64,000 nucleotides of DNA from Tragulus kanchil (Eukaryota; Chordata; Mammalia; Artiodactyla; Tragulidae). The position numbers and the translations under genes are program-made. The stretch covers positions 135,550,854-135,614,853 of the forward strand of contig JAIOJX010000031.1 of the NCBI GenBank assembly GCA_022376925.1, written 5' to 3'. Within the stretch, counting starts at the first letter, position 1, and each line of letters begins with the position of its first letter. Below are positions 21,911 to 34,700 of the stretch, in pieces. The notes beneath the pieces were generated by a model, which searched no databases, was not told where the DNA came from, and was given only the letters and a program-made list of their open reading frames with translations.

Positions 21911-21951
<41 letters not shown>
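21911..21951. repeat. (GT)n microsatellite
   Basis: About 20 GT units. Copies at 23018-23058 and 24107-24147 arise from duplications 6 and 7. Confidence 0.95.
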
Positions 21952-21952
<1 letters not shown>

Positions 21953-22933
21953 AAGCCTGAATGTTGCTGAGTTTTTAGACAGATTTCTGCACATTTGTCT
22001 GTCTGATTTGATTTCCTAGTAGGGATCAAAATTTTCAAGCCTATACACCCGAAGCAGTGATTCTGAAATTTGAAGAAAACCATCTGGAGGAAGCAGTGGC
22101 CTCTGGGGGGGAACCGGGGGGCGGCTCGCAGGCGACTGAGGGCGGCCCCCCGGGGTCCTCAGACCCTCCCGAGCCTCGAGGCGACTCCTGGTCCGAGGAT
22201 TCCTCGGGCCACCGGGAAGAGAGAAGACTGGAGGGGAGCGAGGAGGACTGGGCGGTCCGGGTTAGGGCATGGCTGGGCCTCCTTCCAGGTCAGGTGGAGG
22301 AGGAGCAGGGTCCTGGCCTCGAGATTTTAGGAGGTAGGAGGCTCAGGTCTGCCGGCTTCGCGGTGTGGATCGAGGAGGCGGCGGTCTGGGGAGGGGGGAT
22401 GCTGAGCGGCCCGGAGAACCAGTTGGGGATGGGGACCAGTTACGGAGCGGGCCGAACAGAACCCAGGAATGATTTGGGGGGATCCAGAGGGTTGTCTGGG
22501 GGAGTGGGGAGGGTCGTGGAGCCCCTCCGGAGCCTTTGGGGGCACCAGGAGACGCACCTGAAGGCTGCCTGCAAAAGGCTGGGAGCCTCGGGCGGTTCTG
22601 CGCGCCGGAGCCTGCCTGCCGTGGGGGCTGCGAGCGTGCCGGAGGCGCGCCTCTCAGGGGACGGCCCCTAAGGGATGGGCCCGGGGCGTCCGCCCGAGGG
22701 GATCCTGTGTCTGGAGGGTGATTCTGGCTTTTGAGACGTGTCTGCAGATGCGTTTGTGTCTTTACACCCCAGGGTGCAAAGAGTCTGAAAATACATGTTT
22801 TGACAAGTTAGTGGTTGCATGCATGTGTGTGTGTGTGTGTGTGCGCGCGCGCGCGCGCGCGCGTGCCCAGGTTGTCTGCTGTTTCAAGCTCAGTGAATCT
22901 GAATGTGCACGTGTGTGTGAGTGGGTCGTATTG

Positions 22934-23013
22934 CTTCTAAAAGGCCCGTGAGCTGAGGGGGTGTCTCTTGATTTTCCAGGAATGCCTGTGACTGCAGTGT
23001 GGGTGTGTGTCTG

Positions 23014-23059
<46 letters not shown>

Positions 23060-23405
23060 AAGCCTGAATGTTGCTGAGTTTTTAGACAGATTTCTGCACA
23101 TTTGTCTGTCTGATTTGATTTCCTAGTAGGGATCAAAATTTTCAAGCCTATACACCCGAAGCAGTGATTCTGAAATTTGAAGAAAACCATCTGGAGGGGG
23201 ATGATGGGAGGGGTGGGGTGGTGCTGGGGAAGACGGGTCCCCACTTGAGACCAAGACTCTGGGGGTGTCAGGCAGAGGGGGTCTGAACGTCCCATAGGGT
23301 GTCCTCTGAGATTTCAGGGTGCAAATATGTGTGCCCTGAGTGTGTGTGTCTGGAAGTGCCCAGTGTCTGGAAATGCCCAGTATTTGCAGCTGTGGTATCT
23401 GCACA

Positions 23406-23448
<43 letters not shown>

Positions 23449-24102
23449 CTGCGTGTTCCTGAAGCTCAGGATGTGTTAGGGCCCACTGGGTGTGTTTCAG
23501 GATCTACAGGTGGGCCTTGATTTGTGCTCCAGGGGCCCTGAGGCCAAGGGGGCGTCTCTGAGTTGTTGGAGGTGCTCCCTGAGTCCCGGGCAGGGGTCAG
23601 CTCGTGGGAGGAGTCACTGTGTGTCTGATGATCCCGCAGGACCTGCCCTCTCCCCACACCACCCCCGAGGGGTCCCCAGTTCCCCGTGCCTCTGATGCCT
23701 GAACCTCTGTCCCTTTCACAGTAAGGCCTGGCCTGGACTGAGGGGGAGGGGCGTTGGGGGAGGGGCCGGGTTCTGAGGTCCAGCGGGCACACCTCAGCAA
23801 CAGGGCCAGGAATGCTGCAGGCTGGGGGCCTTCCTGGAGGAAGACGCCCTGGGACACCCCCCCCCTCCCCACCATGGGTAATAAAACTGCAGCGAACACT
23901 GGGCAGGTGTCAGAAACAGTGTTAAGCACCTGGCTTGGGTGGGGCACGGGTGGGGCTGTGCGTGTAGCTGGGCAGCCCAGCCCGTTCACTCTCTTGGGTT
24001 TGCCGAGCGCCACGAGGTATTTCTTCTAAAAGGCCCGTGAGCTGAGGGGGTGTCTCTTGATTTTCCAGGAATGCCTGTGACTGCAGTGTGGGTGTGTGTC
24101 TG

Positions 24103-24148
<46 letters not shown>

Positions 24149-24494
24149 AAGCCTGAATGTTGCTGAGTTTTTAGACAGATTTCTGCACATTTGTCTGTCT
24201 GATTTGATTTCCTAGTAGGGATCAAAATTTTCAAGCCTATACACCCGAAGCAGTGATTCTGAAATTTGAAGAAAACCATCTGGAGGGGGATGATGGGAGG
24301 GGTGGGGTGGTGCTGGGGAAGACGGGTCCCCACTTGAGACCAAGACTCTGGGGGTGTCAGGCAGAGGGGGTCTGAACGTCCCATAGGGTGTCCTCTGAGA
24401 TTTCAGGGTGCAAATATGTGTGCCCTGAGTGTGTGTGTCTGGAAGTGCCCAGTGTCTGGAAATGCCCAGTATTTGCAGCTGTGGTATCTGCACA

Positions 24495-24535
<41 letters not shown>

Positions 24536-25093
24536 CTGCGTGTTCCTGAAGCTCAGGATGTGTTAGGGCCCACTGGGTGTGTTTCAGGATCTACAGGTGG
24601 GCCTTGATTTGTGCTCCAGGGGCCCTGAGGCCAAGGGGGCGTCTCTGAGTTGTTGGAGGTGCTCCCTGAGTCCCGGGCAGGGGTCAGCTCGTGGGAGGAG
24701 TCACTGTGTGTCTGATGATCCCGCAGGACCTGCCCTCTCCCCACACCACCCCCGAGGGGTCCCCAGTTCCCCGTGCCTCTGATGCCTGAACCTCTGTCCC
24801 TTTCACAGTAAGGCCTGGCCTGGACTGAGGGGGAGGGGCGTTGGGGGAGGGGCCGGGTTCTGAGGTCCAGCGGGCACACCTCAGCAACAGGGCCAGGAAT
24901 GCTGCAGGCTGGGGGCCTTCCTGGAGGAAGACGCCCTGGGACACCCCCCCCCTCCCCACCATGGGTAATAAAACTGCAGCGAACACTGGGCAGGTGTCAG
25001 AAACAGTGTTAAGCACCTGGCTTGGGTGGGGCACGGGTGGGGGCTGTGCGTGTAGCTGGGCAGCCCAGCCCCGTTCACTCTCTTGGGTTTGCC
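22934..25093. repeat. 1.1-kb direct duplication 7 (22934-24004 / 24023-25093)
   Basis: Offset 1089 bp, later 1087-1088. Its start overlaps duplication 6, so 'cttctaaaaggcccgtgag' is present three times (21827, 22934, 24023). Copy 1 ends in 'gggtttgcc' followed by a few foreign bases. Confidence 0.92.
23407..23447. repeat. (GT)n microsatellite
   Basis: GT run ending in GCGCGC. Copy at 24496-24534, slightly shorter, as expected for sequencing or allelic slippage. Confidence 0.95.
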
Positions 25094-26976
25094 CACAGGT
25101 TCCACGGGCATCCCCAGAGCCAGCCCTGTCCGGGCGTCAAGGAGAAGCGCGGAGCCGCCGATCCCGCTTGTGCCCAGGGTCGAGGAAAGGCCTGGGTCGG
25201 GATGTCAGTCTCGAGGTATTTTACCTGGCACTTACTGATACTTTCGAGCTCTGAAGGATCCCCGAGGGGCCGGCGGGGGCGCAGCGCAGGCAGGGCGCCC
25301 AGGAAGCACGTGCAGTTGAGTTGTGTGCGGTGGGGCGCAGGAGCTGCTGAGACTTGATGGTGCCGCGCTGCGGGGGGCCCCAGAGGCGTGGTGGTCTCCC
25401 CTGAGGGCAGGGCAAGTTGCAGTCAAGATGTCTGTACCCCTGGGAGGAGCAAGGACTGCAGTGGAGCGGGGGTGGGGGGGGGCGGGGAGCGGCCGGAGGA
25501 GGCCGGGGAGTGTGGAGTTGTGGGTGGAGGGCTCTTTCCAGGACGGTGGAGGAAGAGCCGGGGTCCAGGTCCCCCCTGGGTTTTAGGCGACTCTAGTTAG
25601 GTGGAGGAGGCTGGAGGTATGGGGCGGGGTGAGGGCGCTGCAGGACTGGGAGAGGTCGCTTGGGAATCTCCAGGCCAGGTGCAGAACTGACCGGAGAAAA
25701 CATAGGAAAGTTATTTCTGGGAAGCCTCGGGGACAGCTCGGGGGAGGCTCTGGGAGGCCTTGTAGAGGTCCCCTGAGGACACACCCACTGATGGGTGAGG
25801 CCACCGGCCTCCAGGGATGGGGAGGGTCCTGTCTGGCGGCAGGGGAGAGGGGCAGGGGGTCCCCTGAGGACACACCCAGGTTCCCCGTGCCTCTGATGCC
25901 TGAACCTCTGTCCCTTTCACAGTAAGGCCTGGCCTGGACTGAGGGGAGGGGCGTTGGGGAGGGGCCGGGTTCTGAGGTCCAGCGGGCACACCTCAGCAAC
26001 AGGGCCAGGAATGCTGCAGGCTGGGGGCCTTCCTGGAGGAAGACGCCCTGGGACACCCCCCCCCTCCCCACCATGGGTAATAAAACTGCAGCGAACACTG
26101 GGCAGGTGTCAGAAACAGTGTTAAGCACCTGGCTTGGGTGGGGCACGGGTGGGGGCTGTGCGTGTAGCTGGGCAGCCCAGCCCCGTTCACTCTCTTGGGT
26201 TTGCCCACAGGTTCCACGGGCATCCCCAGAGCCAGCCCTGTCCGGGCGTCAAGGAGAAGCGCGGAGCCGCCGATCCCGCTTGTGCCCAGGGTCGAGGAAA
26301 GGCCTGGGTCGGGATGTCAGTCTCGAGGTATTTTACCTGGCACTTACTGATACTTTCGAGCTCTGAAGGATCCCCGAGGGGCCGGCGGGGGCGCAGCGCA
26401 GGCAGGGCGCCCAGGAAGCACGTGCAGTTGAGTTGTGTGCGGTGGGGCGCAGGAGCTGCTGAGACTTGATGGTGCCGCGCTGCGGGGGGCCCCAGAGGCG
26501 TGGTGGTCTCCCCTGAGGGCAGGGCAAGTTGCAGTCAAGATGTCTGTACCCCTGGGAGGAGCAAGGACTGCAGTGGAGCGGGGGTTGGGGGGGGCGGGGA
26601 GCGGCCGGAGGAGGCCGGGGAGTGTGGAGTTGTGGGTGGAGGGCTCTTTCCAGGACGGTGGAGGAAGAGCCGGGGTCCAGGTCCCCCCTGGGTTTTAGGC
26701 GACTCTAGTTAGGTGGAGGAGGCTGGAGGTATGGGGCGGGGTGAGGGCGCTGCAGGACTGGGAGAGGTCGCTTGGGAATCTCCAGGCCAGGTGCAGAACT
26801 GACCGGAGAAAACATAGGAAAGTTATTTCTGGGAAGCCTCGGGGACAGCTCGGGGCAGGGAGGCTCTGGGAGGCCTTGTAGAGGTCCCCTGAGGACACAC
26901 CCACTGATGGGTGAGGCCACCGGGCCTCCAGGGATGGGGGAGGGTCCTGTCTGGCGGCAGGGGAGAGGGGCAGGGA
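24768..26976. repeat. 1.1-kb direct duplication 8 (24768-25860 / 25880-26976)
   Basis: Offset 1112 bp rising to about 1118 through a few indels in G/C runs. It doubles CpG block 2 of unit B. Its 5' end overlaps duplication 7, so 'gcctctgatgcctgaacc' is seen three times (23690, 24776, 25890). Confidence 0.92.
25034..25590 (+). promoter_or_regulatory. CpG block 2 of unit B, probable first exon
   Basis: Homologous to C 39500-39700 and D 48530-48700: shared order 'cagccc-gttcactc', 'catc-ccagagccagccctgtcc', 'gtcaaggagaagcgcgg', then conserved gtcagt at 25204-25209. The copy is at 26146-26700 (gtcagt at 26316). Confidence 0.45.
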
Positions 26977-27885
26977 GGGTCCTGGCTCTCTGTCTTAGAG
27001 AGGCATCCCTGATGGGATGACCATGAGTGAGGCTAGGGAGGACCCTGCGTGTCAGCCAGAGGGAAGGGTGCTGGACCACCGAGCTTTCACCGCATGGGTC
27101 TGTAGTCTTGTATGTATCTGTGGTTGGGTCTCTGTTATTTAGAATACGCCTCTGGGCTCCGAGCGGGTCTCAGAGATTTTGAACGTGTGTCCTGCAGAGC
27201 TGGAGGGAGTGTGAAAGTCCCCGAGGGGGTCACCAGGTTCCTGGGGGCGTCCTCATGTGTCTGAGGGTCCCACAGGGCCAGCCCCATGTCCCCAACCACA
27301 CGTGAAATGGTGGCAAGTCCCTTGTCTCTTGTGCCTCAGTTGCTCTGTGACCTGGGGGGCGTCTCCCTCGGTAAGGGTTTCTCCTCTCTGGAGGACCTGG
27401 CCCAGAACTGGGACCTGAACTGGTGGGGGAGGGGCGCTGGGGGAGGTCAGAGGTCAAGGCATGGTTAGAAGGTCCCAGCAGATGATGAAGTAGGGAAGGT
27501 GGGTGGAAGAGATGGGGGGGGTGGCCTCCTGACCCTGCCCTTCACAGGAATGCCTGACTCTCAGCCAGGCTGTGTTCTCAAGGCTTGACATGCATTTAAT
27601 CATATTTAATCCTCATGTTTAATCATTGCGCTCATTTTGTGGCAGGAAAAGCTGACACCTGAAGAGGTTAAATGTCCCCCAGAATTGGGGCTTGCCAAGA
27701 AAAATACAAGCTGAGTAGTTAAACTAGATTTTCAATAAATAGTGAATTACCTTTTAGTATAAGTATGTCCCTAATATTCCATGGGACTTGCCAATACTGA
27801 AACACAACTTAGAAAAATAAATAGAACATGAGTTTTTAGTGTCATGGAGAGACATGACCCATGCTGTGTCTGGACATGGTTTATA
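26977..27885 (+). other. unit B intron 1, middle part
   Basis: Non-coding. The string 'atttaatcatatttaatcc' at 27595 and the following AT-rich stretch recur in C (40910-41130, 42060-42290) and D (50965-51240, 52050-52330). They are ancestral intron sequence. Confidence 0.55.
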
Positions 27886-28691
27886 CTGAAAACTATGACT
27901 TGCATATCAGAAATTAGAATCTCAGTGTGCTGAGCGTTTCTTGTTACTGTTGTCCAATCTTGAGATCTCCCAGCTAGTGTTGGTAGTATGGAATCACCCA
28001 GTTCATACCCTCCATACTGGCTGAAATCCTGCCCAGGGTAACACTGAGGTGAAGGCAGGTCCTCAGATCCCACAGCTGAGCCTACACTAAGCACCCCGGC
28101 TGCAGAGCTGGCCCGTCCCCAGGGGCTGTGCCGAGGGCTCTGTGGACCAGCCCCTCACCTTCACAGCCATCCTGAGGGGCAGGCACTTAAGCATCCTGTA
28201 CCTGAGGACAAGGAAGGGAGATCCTCTTCTGAACCACTTGATCAGGCCACCTGGTAGCCTTGGGGCAGAGCTGAAATACAGCACTGGAATGGTGCATGCT
28301 CCATGAGTGCACGTATTCAGTGCCTGCTGTATGCCAGGCTCCAGAGGCCCTCTTAACACTCAGTTTACGGAGCTGCAGCTTCATGGTCCCTGCACTTGGT
28401 GTCGTAATTTTCCTATTTTTAAAGGGGCGGAAGCCCCAGGTACCATGATCCCTGCCCTGACCCTTGTCAGGCGCCATGGCAACTGCTCTCCCCAAGTCAC
28501 ACACTGGGCCTTGGAAGAACACCAGCAGGGAGGCATTGTCAAGACCTCCTCTGGGGTGTTGCGCACCTAAGGACTTGGCTAGGGGATGGAGCTGTGTGAG
28601 TCCACTTCTGAGAGCGGTGCTGGGCGTCAGTCACACCTGGGCTGCCCGGCTCCACCGCGCAGGCGCTAACTGCTCTCCTCTCCATGTGCAG

Positions 28692-28781
28692 GGAGCAGCA
28701 GTGGAGTCATGATGCTACCTCTCAGCACCATCGGGGGCCAGGAAAGGGGGGAGGTGCAGACCAGGCCTCCGGAGAGAAGAG
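28692..28781 (+). CDS. gene B exon 2, first copy
   Basis: Acceptor 'ccatgtgcag', donor gtgaga at 28782. In-frame ATGs at 28709 and 28712; 28709 has G at -3. Confidence 0.62.
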
Positions 28782-31700
28782 GTGAGAGACCCGGGAATGG
28801 AAAGTGGACGCAGGTAGGAGTGGGGAGTGAGGGGGATGGGAAAGTGCTGAGCCAGAAGACTGCCCCAACCCCTGAGCGGGAAGGAGGGCCCTGAAGTGCG
28901 CTGAGTAGTGGAAGCTTGCACATGGACACTACAGCATCAAAGCCAGCGCCTCAATACTGGCTCCATCTGTTGTGTGCTCCCCATGGATTCTGTCACTCCT
29001 GCCACAGCCAGTAACCATCACACCACACGACAGACATGCCCTCTGAAAACTATGACTTGCATATCAGAAATTAGAATCTCTGCCCACTGTTGTCCAATCT
29101 TGAGATCTCCCAGCTAGTGTTGGTAGTATGGAATCACCCAGTTCATACCCTCCATACTGGCTGAAATCCTGCCCAGGGTAACACTGAGGTGAAGGCAGGT
29201 CCTCAGATCCCACAGCTGAGCCTACACTAAGCACCCCGGCTGCAGAGCTGGCCCCTCCCCAGGGGCTGTGCCGAGGGCTCTGTGGACCAGCCCCTCACCT
29301 TCACAGCCATCCTGAGGGGCAGGCACTTAAGCATCCTGTACCTGAGGACAAGGAAGGGAGATCCTCTTCTGAACCACTTGATCAGGCCACCTGGTAGCCT
29401 TGGGGCAGAGCTGAAATACAGCACTGGAATGGTGCATGCTCCATGAGTGCACGTATTCAGTGCCTGCTGTATGCCAGGCTCCAGAGGCCCTCTTAACACT
29501 CAGTTTACGGAGCTGCAGCTTCATGGTCCCTGCACTTGGTGTCGTAATTTTCCTATTTTTAAAGGGGCGGAAGCCCCAGGTACCATGATCCCTGCCCTGA
29601 CCCTTGTCAGGCGCCATGGCAACTGCTCTCCCCAAGTCACACACTGGGCCTTGGAAGAACACCAGCAGGGAGGCATTGTCAAGACCTCCTCTGGGGTGTT
29701 GCGCACCTAAGGACTTGGCTAGGGGATGGAGCTGTGTGAGTCCACTTCTGAGAGCGGTGCTGGGCGTCAGTCACACCTGGGCTGCCCGGCTCCACCGCGC
29801 AGGCGCTAACTGCTCTCCTCTCCATGTGCAGGGAGCAGCAGTGGAGTCATGATGCTACCTCTCAGCACCATCGGGGGCCAGGAAAGGGGGGAGGTGCAGA
29901 CCAGGCCTCCGGAGAGAAGAGGTGAGAGACCCGGGAATGGAAAGTGGACGCAGGTAGGAGTGGGGAGTGAGGGGGATGGGAAAGTGCTGAGCCAGAAGAC
30001 TGCCCCAACCCCTGAGCGGGAAGGAGGGCCCTGAAGTGCGCTGAGTAGTGGAAGCTTGCACATGGACACTACAGCATCAAAGCCAGCGCCTCAATACTGG
30101 CTCCATCTGTTGTGTGCTCCCCATGGATTCTGTCACTCCTGCCACAGCCAGTAACCATCACACCACACGACAGACATGCCCCTCCAGCTCTTCCTTCCTT
30201 CCCCAGACATAGCTACGCCCCGGCTTCCTGTCCAGTCTTCCAGAAGCCCCTATGCTCGTTCACGGAGACAAGCATGAGTATGTCCCTTCACTGTGTCTGT
30301 GTGTCTGAGAACACAGTGCCACAACACACGCAGCTTTTAACCCCTGCTGTGTCTTGTCTCATTCCCCTGTGATGTGACGTGTAGGACCTTCCCACAGTCG
30401 CAGTGCTCCCTGCCCGTCCAGACACTCGCGCTCCCCAGGAGGTAGGGACAGCAATGACCTCATCTTGCAGATGGGAAATCGGAAGGGTGACAGCTGTGAA
30501 CAGTGAGCTGGTTTGAACACTGGCCGTCCAGCCTGGGGGTCCTTGACCGGAAGCCCTGTGTCCCCTGCGCATCTTGAGGACCCTTCTCCAAGTTTGTGTT
30601 CCAGTCATCAAGCACACCATGGCCTGTCTCTGCTGTAATCTAGCTCATTAAACCATGTTCCTGCAGGTGCCCATTAGGGTTCTTGCCAGCCTTTGATGAT
30701 GACAATAAATGCAGGTAGAAGTATCGTTGGGTTGGATTGCTCCCACAAGAGTGTATCCAGGGCCACATGTTTAAACAGGGAGGTAGCAGCATCCGAGAGG
30801 GCTGTGCATCTCTCATCTGCACAGGTTGCCTGGACGGTCCTCCCTAGAGAGGCAGCATCCATGCCCAGCAGGAGTGCAGGAGTCTGTGAGGAAAGAGCTG
30901 GGTCTGTTGGCAGCTTTGACATATCAGGAAACTTCACTCCACATCGACCTGTCTTCTTTCAAGAAACCTGAGTATTTTCTGGAGAGGCGTGCCCAGAGGC
31001 ACCTGCACAGCAGCTGTGCCTTCCTCTTGGGCATGGGCGTCCCAGGGCGTCACCATCTCCAGAGCCTCCTGTTGTCTAATTCCAGTCCCTTCACTCACGG
31101 ACGTTCCCTGTCTTCCCTGTGGGCCTTCAGGACACAATTTAACGGGTGATTGCAGGCACAGCTGTGCAACTCCCATAAAGTGTCCTAATCTGTCTGTGCC
31201 TCGCTTTCCATATCCGTAAAGTTGGGTGAAGACAGTACCTACCTCAGAGAGTTATTCTGAACAACCCAACAAGCTAACACATGGAAAATACTTTAAAGTG
31301 TGCCGGACGCTTAGCAGGTACTCCACACGTATTAGCTCTCGTCCCTGGTTTCATGATGAAGATATTGTTATGGAGTTTCACACGCCTCAGCGGGCAAGAT
31401 GGCCTTACTCCTCTTTGCTCCTCCCTCAGCCCTGCCTTTTGAGAGCACCAGTGGTCGGCGAAGGGAGCCTACCAGAAAGAACGTAAGAGTGTCAGCTAAA
31501 CGGGTGCCCACGTGTCCCATGGTAAGTCTGTTTGCTTTCTCCTTAGGCCCCAGAACCTTGGGTCAGAGAGGTCAGGCTTATCAGCTTCCCTCTCTGCCCA
31601 GCAGGGTCCCTGGGGTGCTTGGGTGCCCCTTGCCCCTCCCTCTACCTGGAGGTAGTCCCATAAGGAGGGACCTTAAGGAGGCTGCCCTCTTTCCGACCTC

Positions 31701-34700
31701 CTTCTGTTTCTTAATCCCAAGCTCGGCTCCAGCATGCCTCCTCCATGAAGCCTCCCTGACACTTCCTCCCCATCAGGTCTAACCACTGCCCTGCTGAATT
31801 TCTTCAGCATTATTATTGCTACTTGAAATTATACCATTTGGGCTTCCCTGGTGGTCCAGTGGGTAAAGAGTCCGCCTTGCGGTGCAAAGGTTGCCGGTTC
31901 GATCATTGGCCCGGGAAGATCCCATGTGCCACAGAGCGGCTGGACCGGTGCATCCAATTACAAGCCAGTGCTCTGGAGTGCATGTGCCCAGATCCGGTGC
32001 TCTGCAGCAAGAGAGGCTACGGCAATGAGAAGCCCACACAGGCCAAAGAATAAATATGGATGAAAATAAATAAATTTTAAAAAATGAATTAAAGAGGCCG
32101 AAATTTAAAAAGAAGGAAATTATACCATTTATCTGTTCGTTCATCCTCCCTCTCCTCTCCCAGAGTAGTTTTATGGAGCCAAGAGCCTCCACAGGGGGAT
32201 ATGTTCAATGACATGTCCCCCTGCCTAGAAGAGATGCAACCAGCGTCAGGCACAGTAGACACATGAGCTGATTAAACGAGGCAATGAGCTCGGGAACAGT
32301 CCTACCTCAGTAAAGTTGGGTGAAGACAGTACCTACCTCAGAGAGTTATTCTGAACAACCCAACAAGCTAACACATGGAAAATACTTTAAAGTGTGCCGG
32401 ACGCTTAGCAGGTACTCCACACGTATTAGCTCTCGTCCCTGGTTTCATGATGAAGATATTGTTATGGAGTTTCACACGCCTCAGCGGGCAAGATGGCCTT
32501 ACTCCTCTTTGCTCCTCCCTCAGCCCTGCCTTTTGAGAGCACCAGTGGTCGGCGAAGGGAGCCTACCAGAAAGAACGTAAGAGTGTCAGCTAAACGGGTG
32601 CCCACGTGTCCCATGGTAAGTCTGTTTGCTTTCTCCTTAGGCCCCAGAACCTTGGGTCAGAGAGGTCAGGCTTATCAGTTTCCCCTCTCTGCCCAGCAGG
32701 GTCCCTGGGGTGCTTGGGTGCCCCTTGCCCCTCCCTCTACCTGGAGGTAGTCCCATAAGGAGGGACCTTAAGGAGGCTGCCCTCTTTCCGACCTCCTTCT
32801 GTTTCTTAATCCCAAGCTCGGCTCCAGCATGCCTCCTCCATGAAGCCTCCCTGACACTTCCTCCCCATCAGGTCTAACCACTGCCCTGCTGAATTTCTTC
32901 AGCATTATTATTGCTACTTGAAATTATACCATTTGGGCTTCCCTGGTGGTCCAGTGGGTAAAGAGTCCGCCTTGCGGTGCAAAGGTTGCCGGTTCGATCA
33001 TTGGCCCGGGAAGATCCCATGTGCCACAGAGCGGCTGGACCGGTGCATCCAATTACAAGCCAGTGCTCTGGAGTGCATGTGCCCAGATCCGGTGCTCTGC
33101 AGCAAGAGAGGCTACGGCAATGAGAAGCCCACACAGGCCAAAGAATAAATATGGATGAAAATAAATAAATTTTAAAAAATGAATTAAAGAGGCCGAAATT
33201 TAAAAAGAAGGAAATTATACCATTTATCTGTTCGTTCATCCTCCCTCTCCTCTCCCAGAGTAGTTTTATGGAGCCAAGAGCCTCCACAGGGGGATATGTT
33301 CAATGACATGTCCCCCTGCCTAGAAGAGATGCAACCAGCGTCAGGCACAGTAGACACATGAGCTGATTAAACGAGGCAATGAGCTCGGGAACAGTCCTTC
33401 CTGTGAAGGCAGCTGTTGCCTTGTCCACCTGGGTACCATCCCTCCTCCTCCTACTCACACCTTGACTCTTCTGGGGACCCCCGTCTCCATGCACTTCAGA
33501 TGGATCTGATCCCATTCTGACACATCACATTCCTGATGCATATGAGGTCTGTGCACCATAACTGGGGACGGGTATTTTGATCCATTTCATCACTGAATAA
33601 TTTCTGATTTTGTATTTCTCTATGCCACTAACTCGTAAGAAATCATTGGAGAGACACTTGTAGAATGCCATAAACAGCCTAGAATCAGAGAGCATTCTGA
33701 TTGGTCCTTTCTGGTCCTACGCTCACTATTGAACCTATCATCGGTTAAGGGGCTGTAGGATCCAAATGGTCACATGACCACAGGCATGAGTAGGGAAGAG
33801 GGTCCCTACATTTCCCCAAACATGGAGAACAGAAGTAAGGGCTGATGCTGTGATCCTCATGCAGAGGCAGTTTGTCCCCCAGGGGAATACCTTCAATGTT
33901 TAGAAATAGTTGTGTTTGTCACAACTGAAGGGGTGATACTAAATGATATCTAGTGAGAAGAGGCCGGGGAAGGTGCTCAGCATCCTGAAATGCTCAAGAC
34001 ATGCTCCCCTACCCACGGCAAGATGGACCTGAAGCCTGGGTGTCACTAGTGTGGAGGGCTGGTGACCTGGGAATAGGGGAAGGCTGATTCTGAACAAGTG
34101 AAGCCACTGTGTGGAGGGAAAACCCTCCTGAACCCCTCAAGCCTCCCAGCTGGCATTCCAGCCTGATGAGGCTGAGGTCCCAAATGCCAGGGTCTTGGCA
34201 CTGGGTTCAAGTCCTGCTTCAGCCACTTCTAGCTGTGGGACCCACTAGTTTCTGAACTCCTTGTGGCTCAGTTTCCTCATCTGTGAAATAGGGCGGTAGG
34301 AACCCCACATGGTGTCCTGCAAGGATGAAGTGGGTTCACATTTGTGCTGTGCTTACCTGGAATATGGGCTTCCCAGGTGGCACTAGTGGTAAAGAACCCT
34401 CCTGCCAATGCAGAAGACACAGTTTCGATCCCTGGGTTGGGAAGAGCCCTGGAGGAGGGCATGGCAACCCACTCCAGTATCCTTGTCTGGAGAATCCCAT
34501 AGACAGAGGAGCCCGGTGGATTACAGTCTATAGGGTTGCAAAGAGTTGGACATGATTGAGGTGACTTCACGCATACATGTACCTGGAATGAAAGTATTTG
34601 TCACATAAATGTTGGGGTTCCTGTGCCCTGAGAAGGTTATGAAATTCCTCGCTGTCCCTATTCCATAGGACGGGTATTTTGATCCATTTCATCACTGAAT

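Larger units (their letters stand above)
21050..23197. repeat. 1.1-kb direct duplication 6 (21050-22090 / 22157-23197)
   Basis: Offset 1107 bp. About 60 bases around the junction (22091-22156) match neither side cleanly. It covers the end of CpG block 1 and TG-rich intron, including two alternating-purine-pyrimidine tracts. Confidence 0.9.
27886..30180. repeat. 1.1-kb direct duplication 9 (27886-29042 / 29043-30180)
   Basis: Copy 2 starts 'ctgaaaactatgacttg' and loses about 17 bases within the first 50; then the offset is a constant 1140 bp. It doubles exon 2 of gene B and its upstream MIR-like sequence. Confidence 0.93.
31216..33397. repeat. 1.1-kb direct duplication 10 (31216-32305 / 32311-33397)
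   Basis: Offset 1094 bp, then 1095. Copy 1 ends 'gggaacagtcc' and jumps to 'tacctcagtaaagttggg'. It doubles exon 3 of gene B and a SINE. Confidence 0.93.

Noticed and set aside
31840..31920. tRNA-like A and B box sequences here and in other SINE heads
   Set aside because: They are tRNA-derived heads of CHR-2-like and Bov-tA elements, not tRNA genes.
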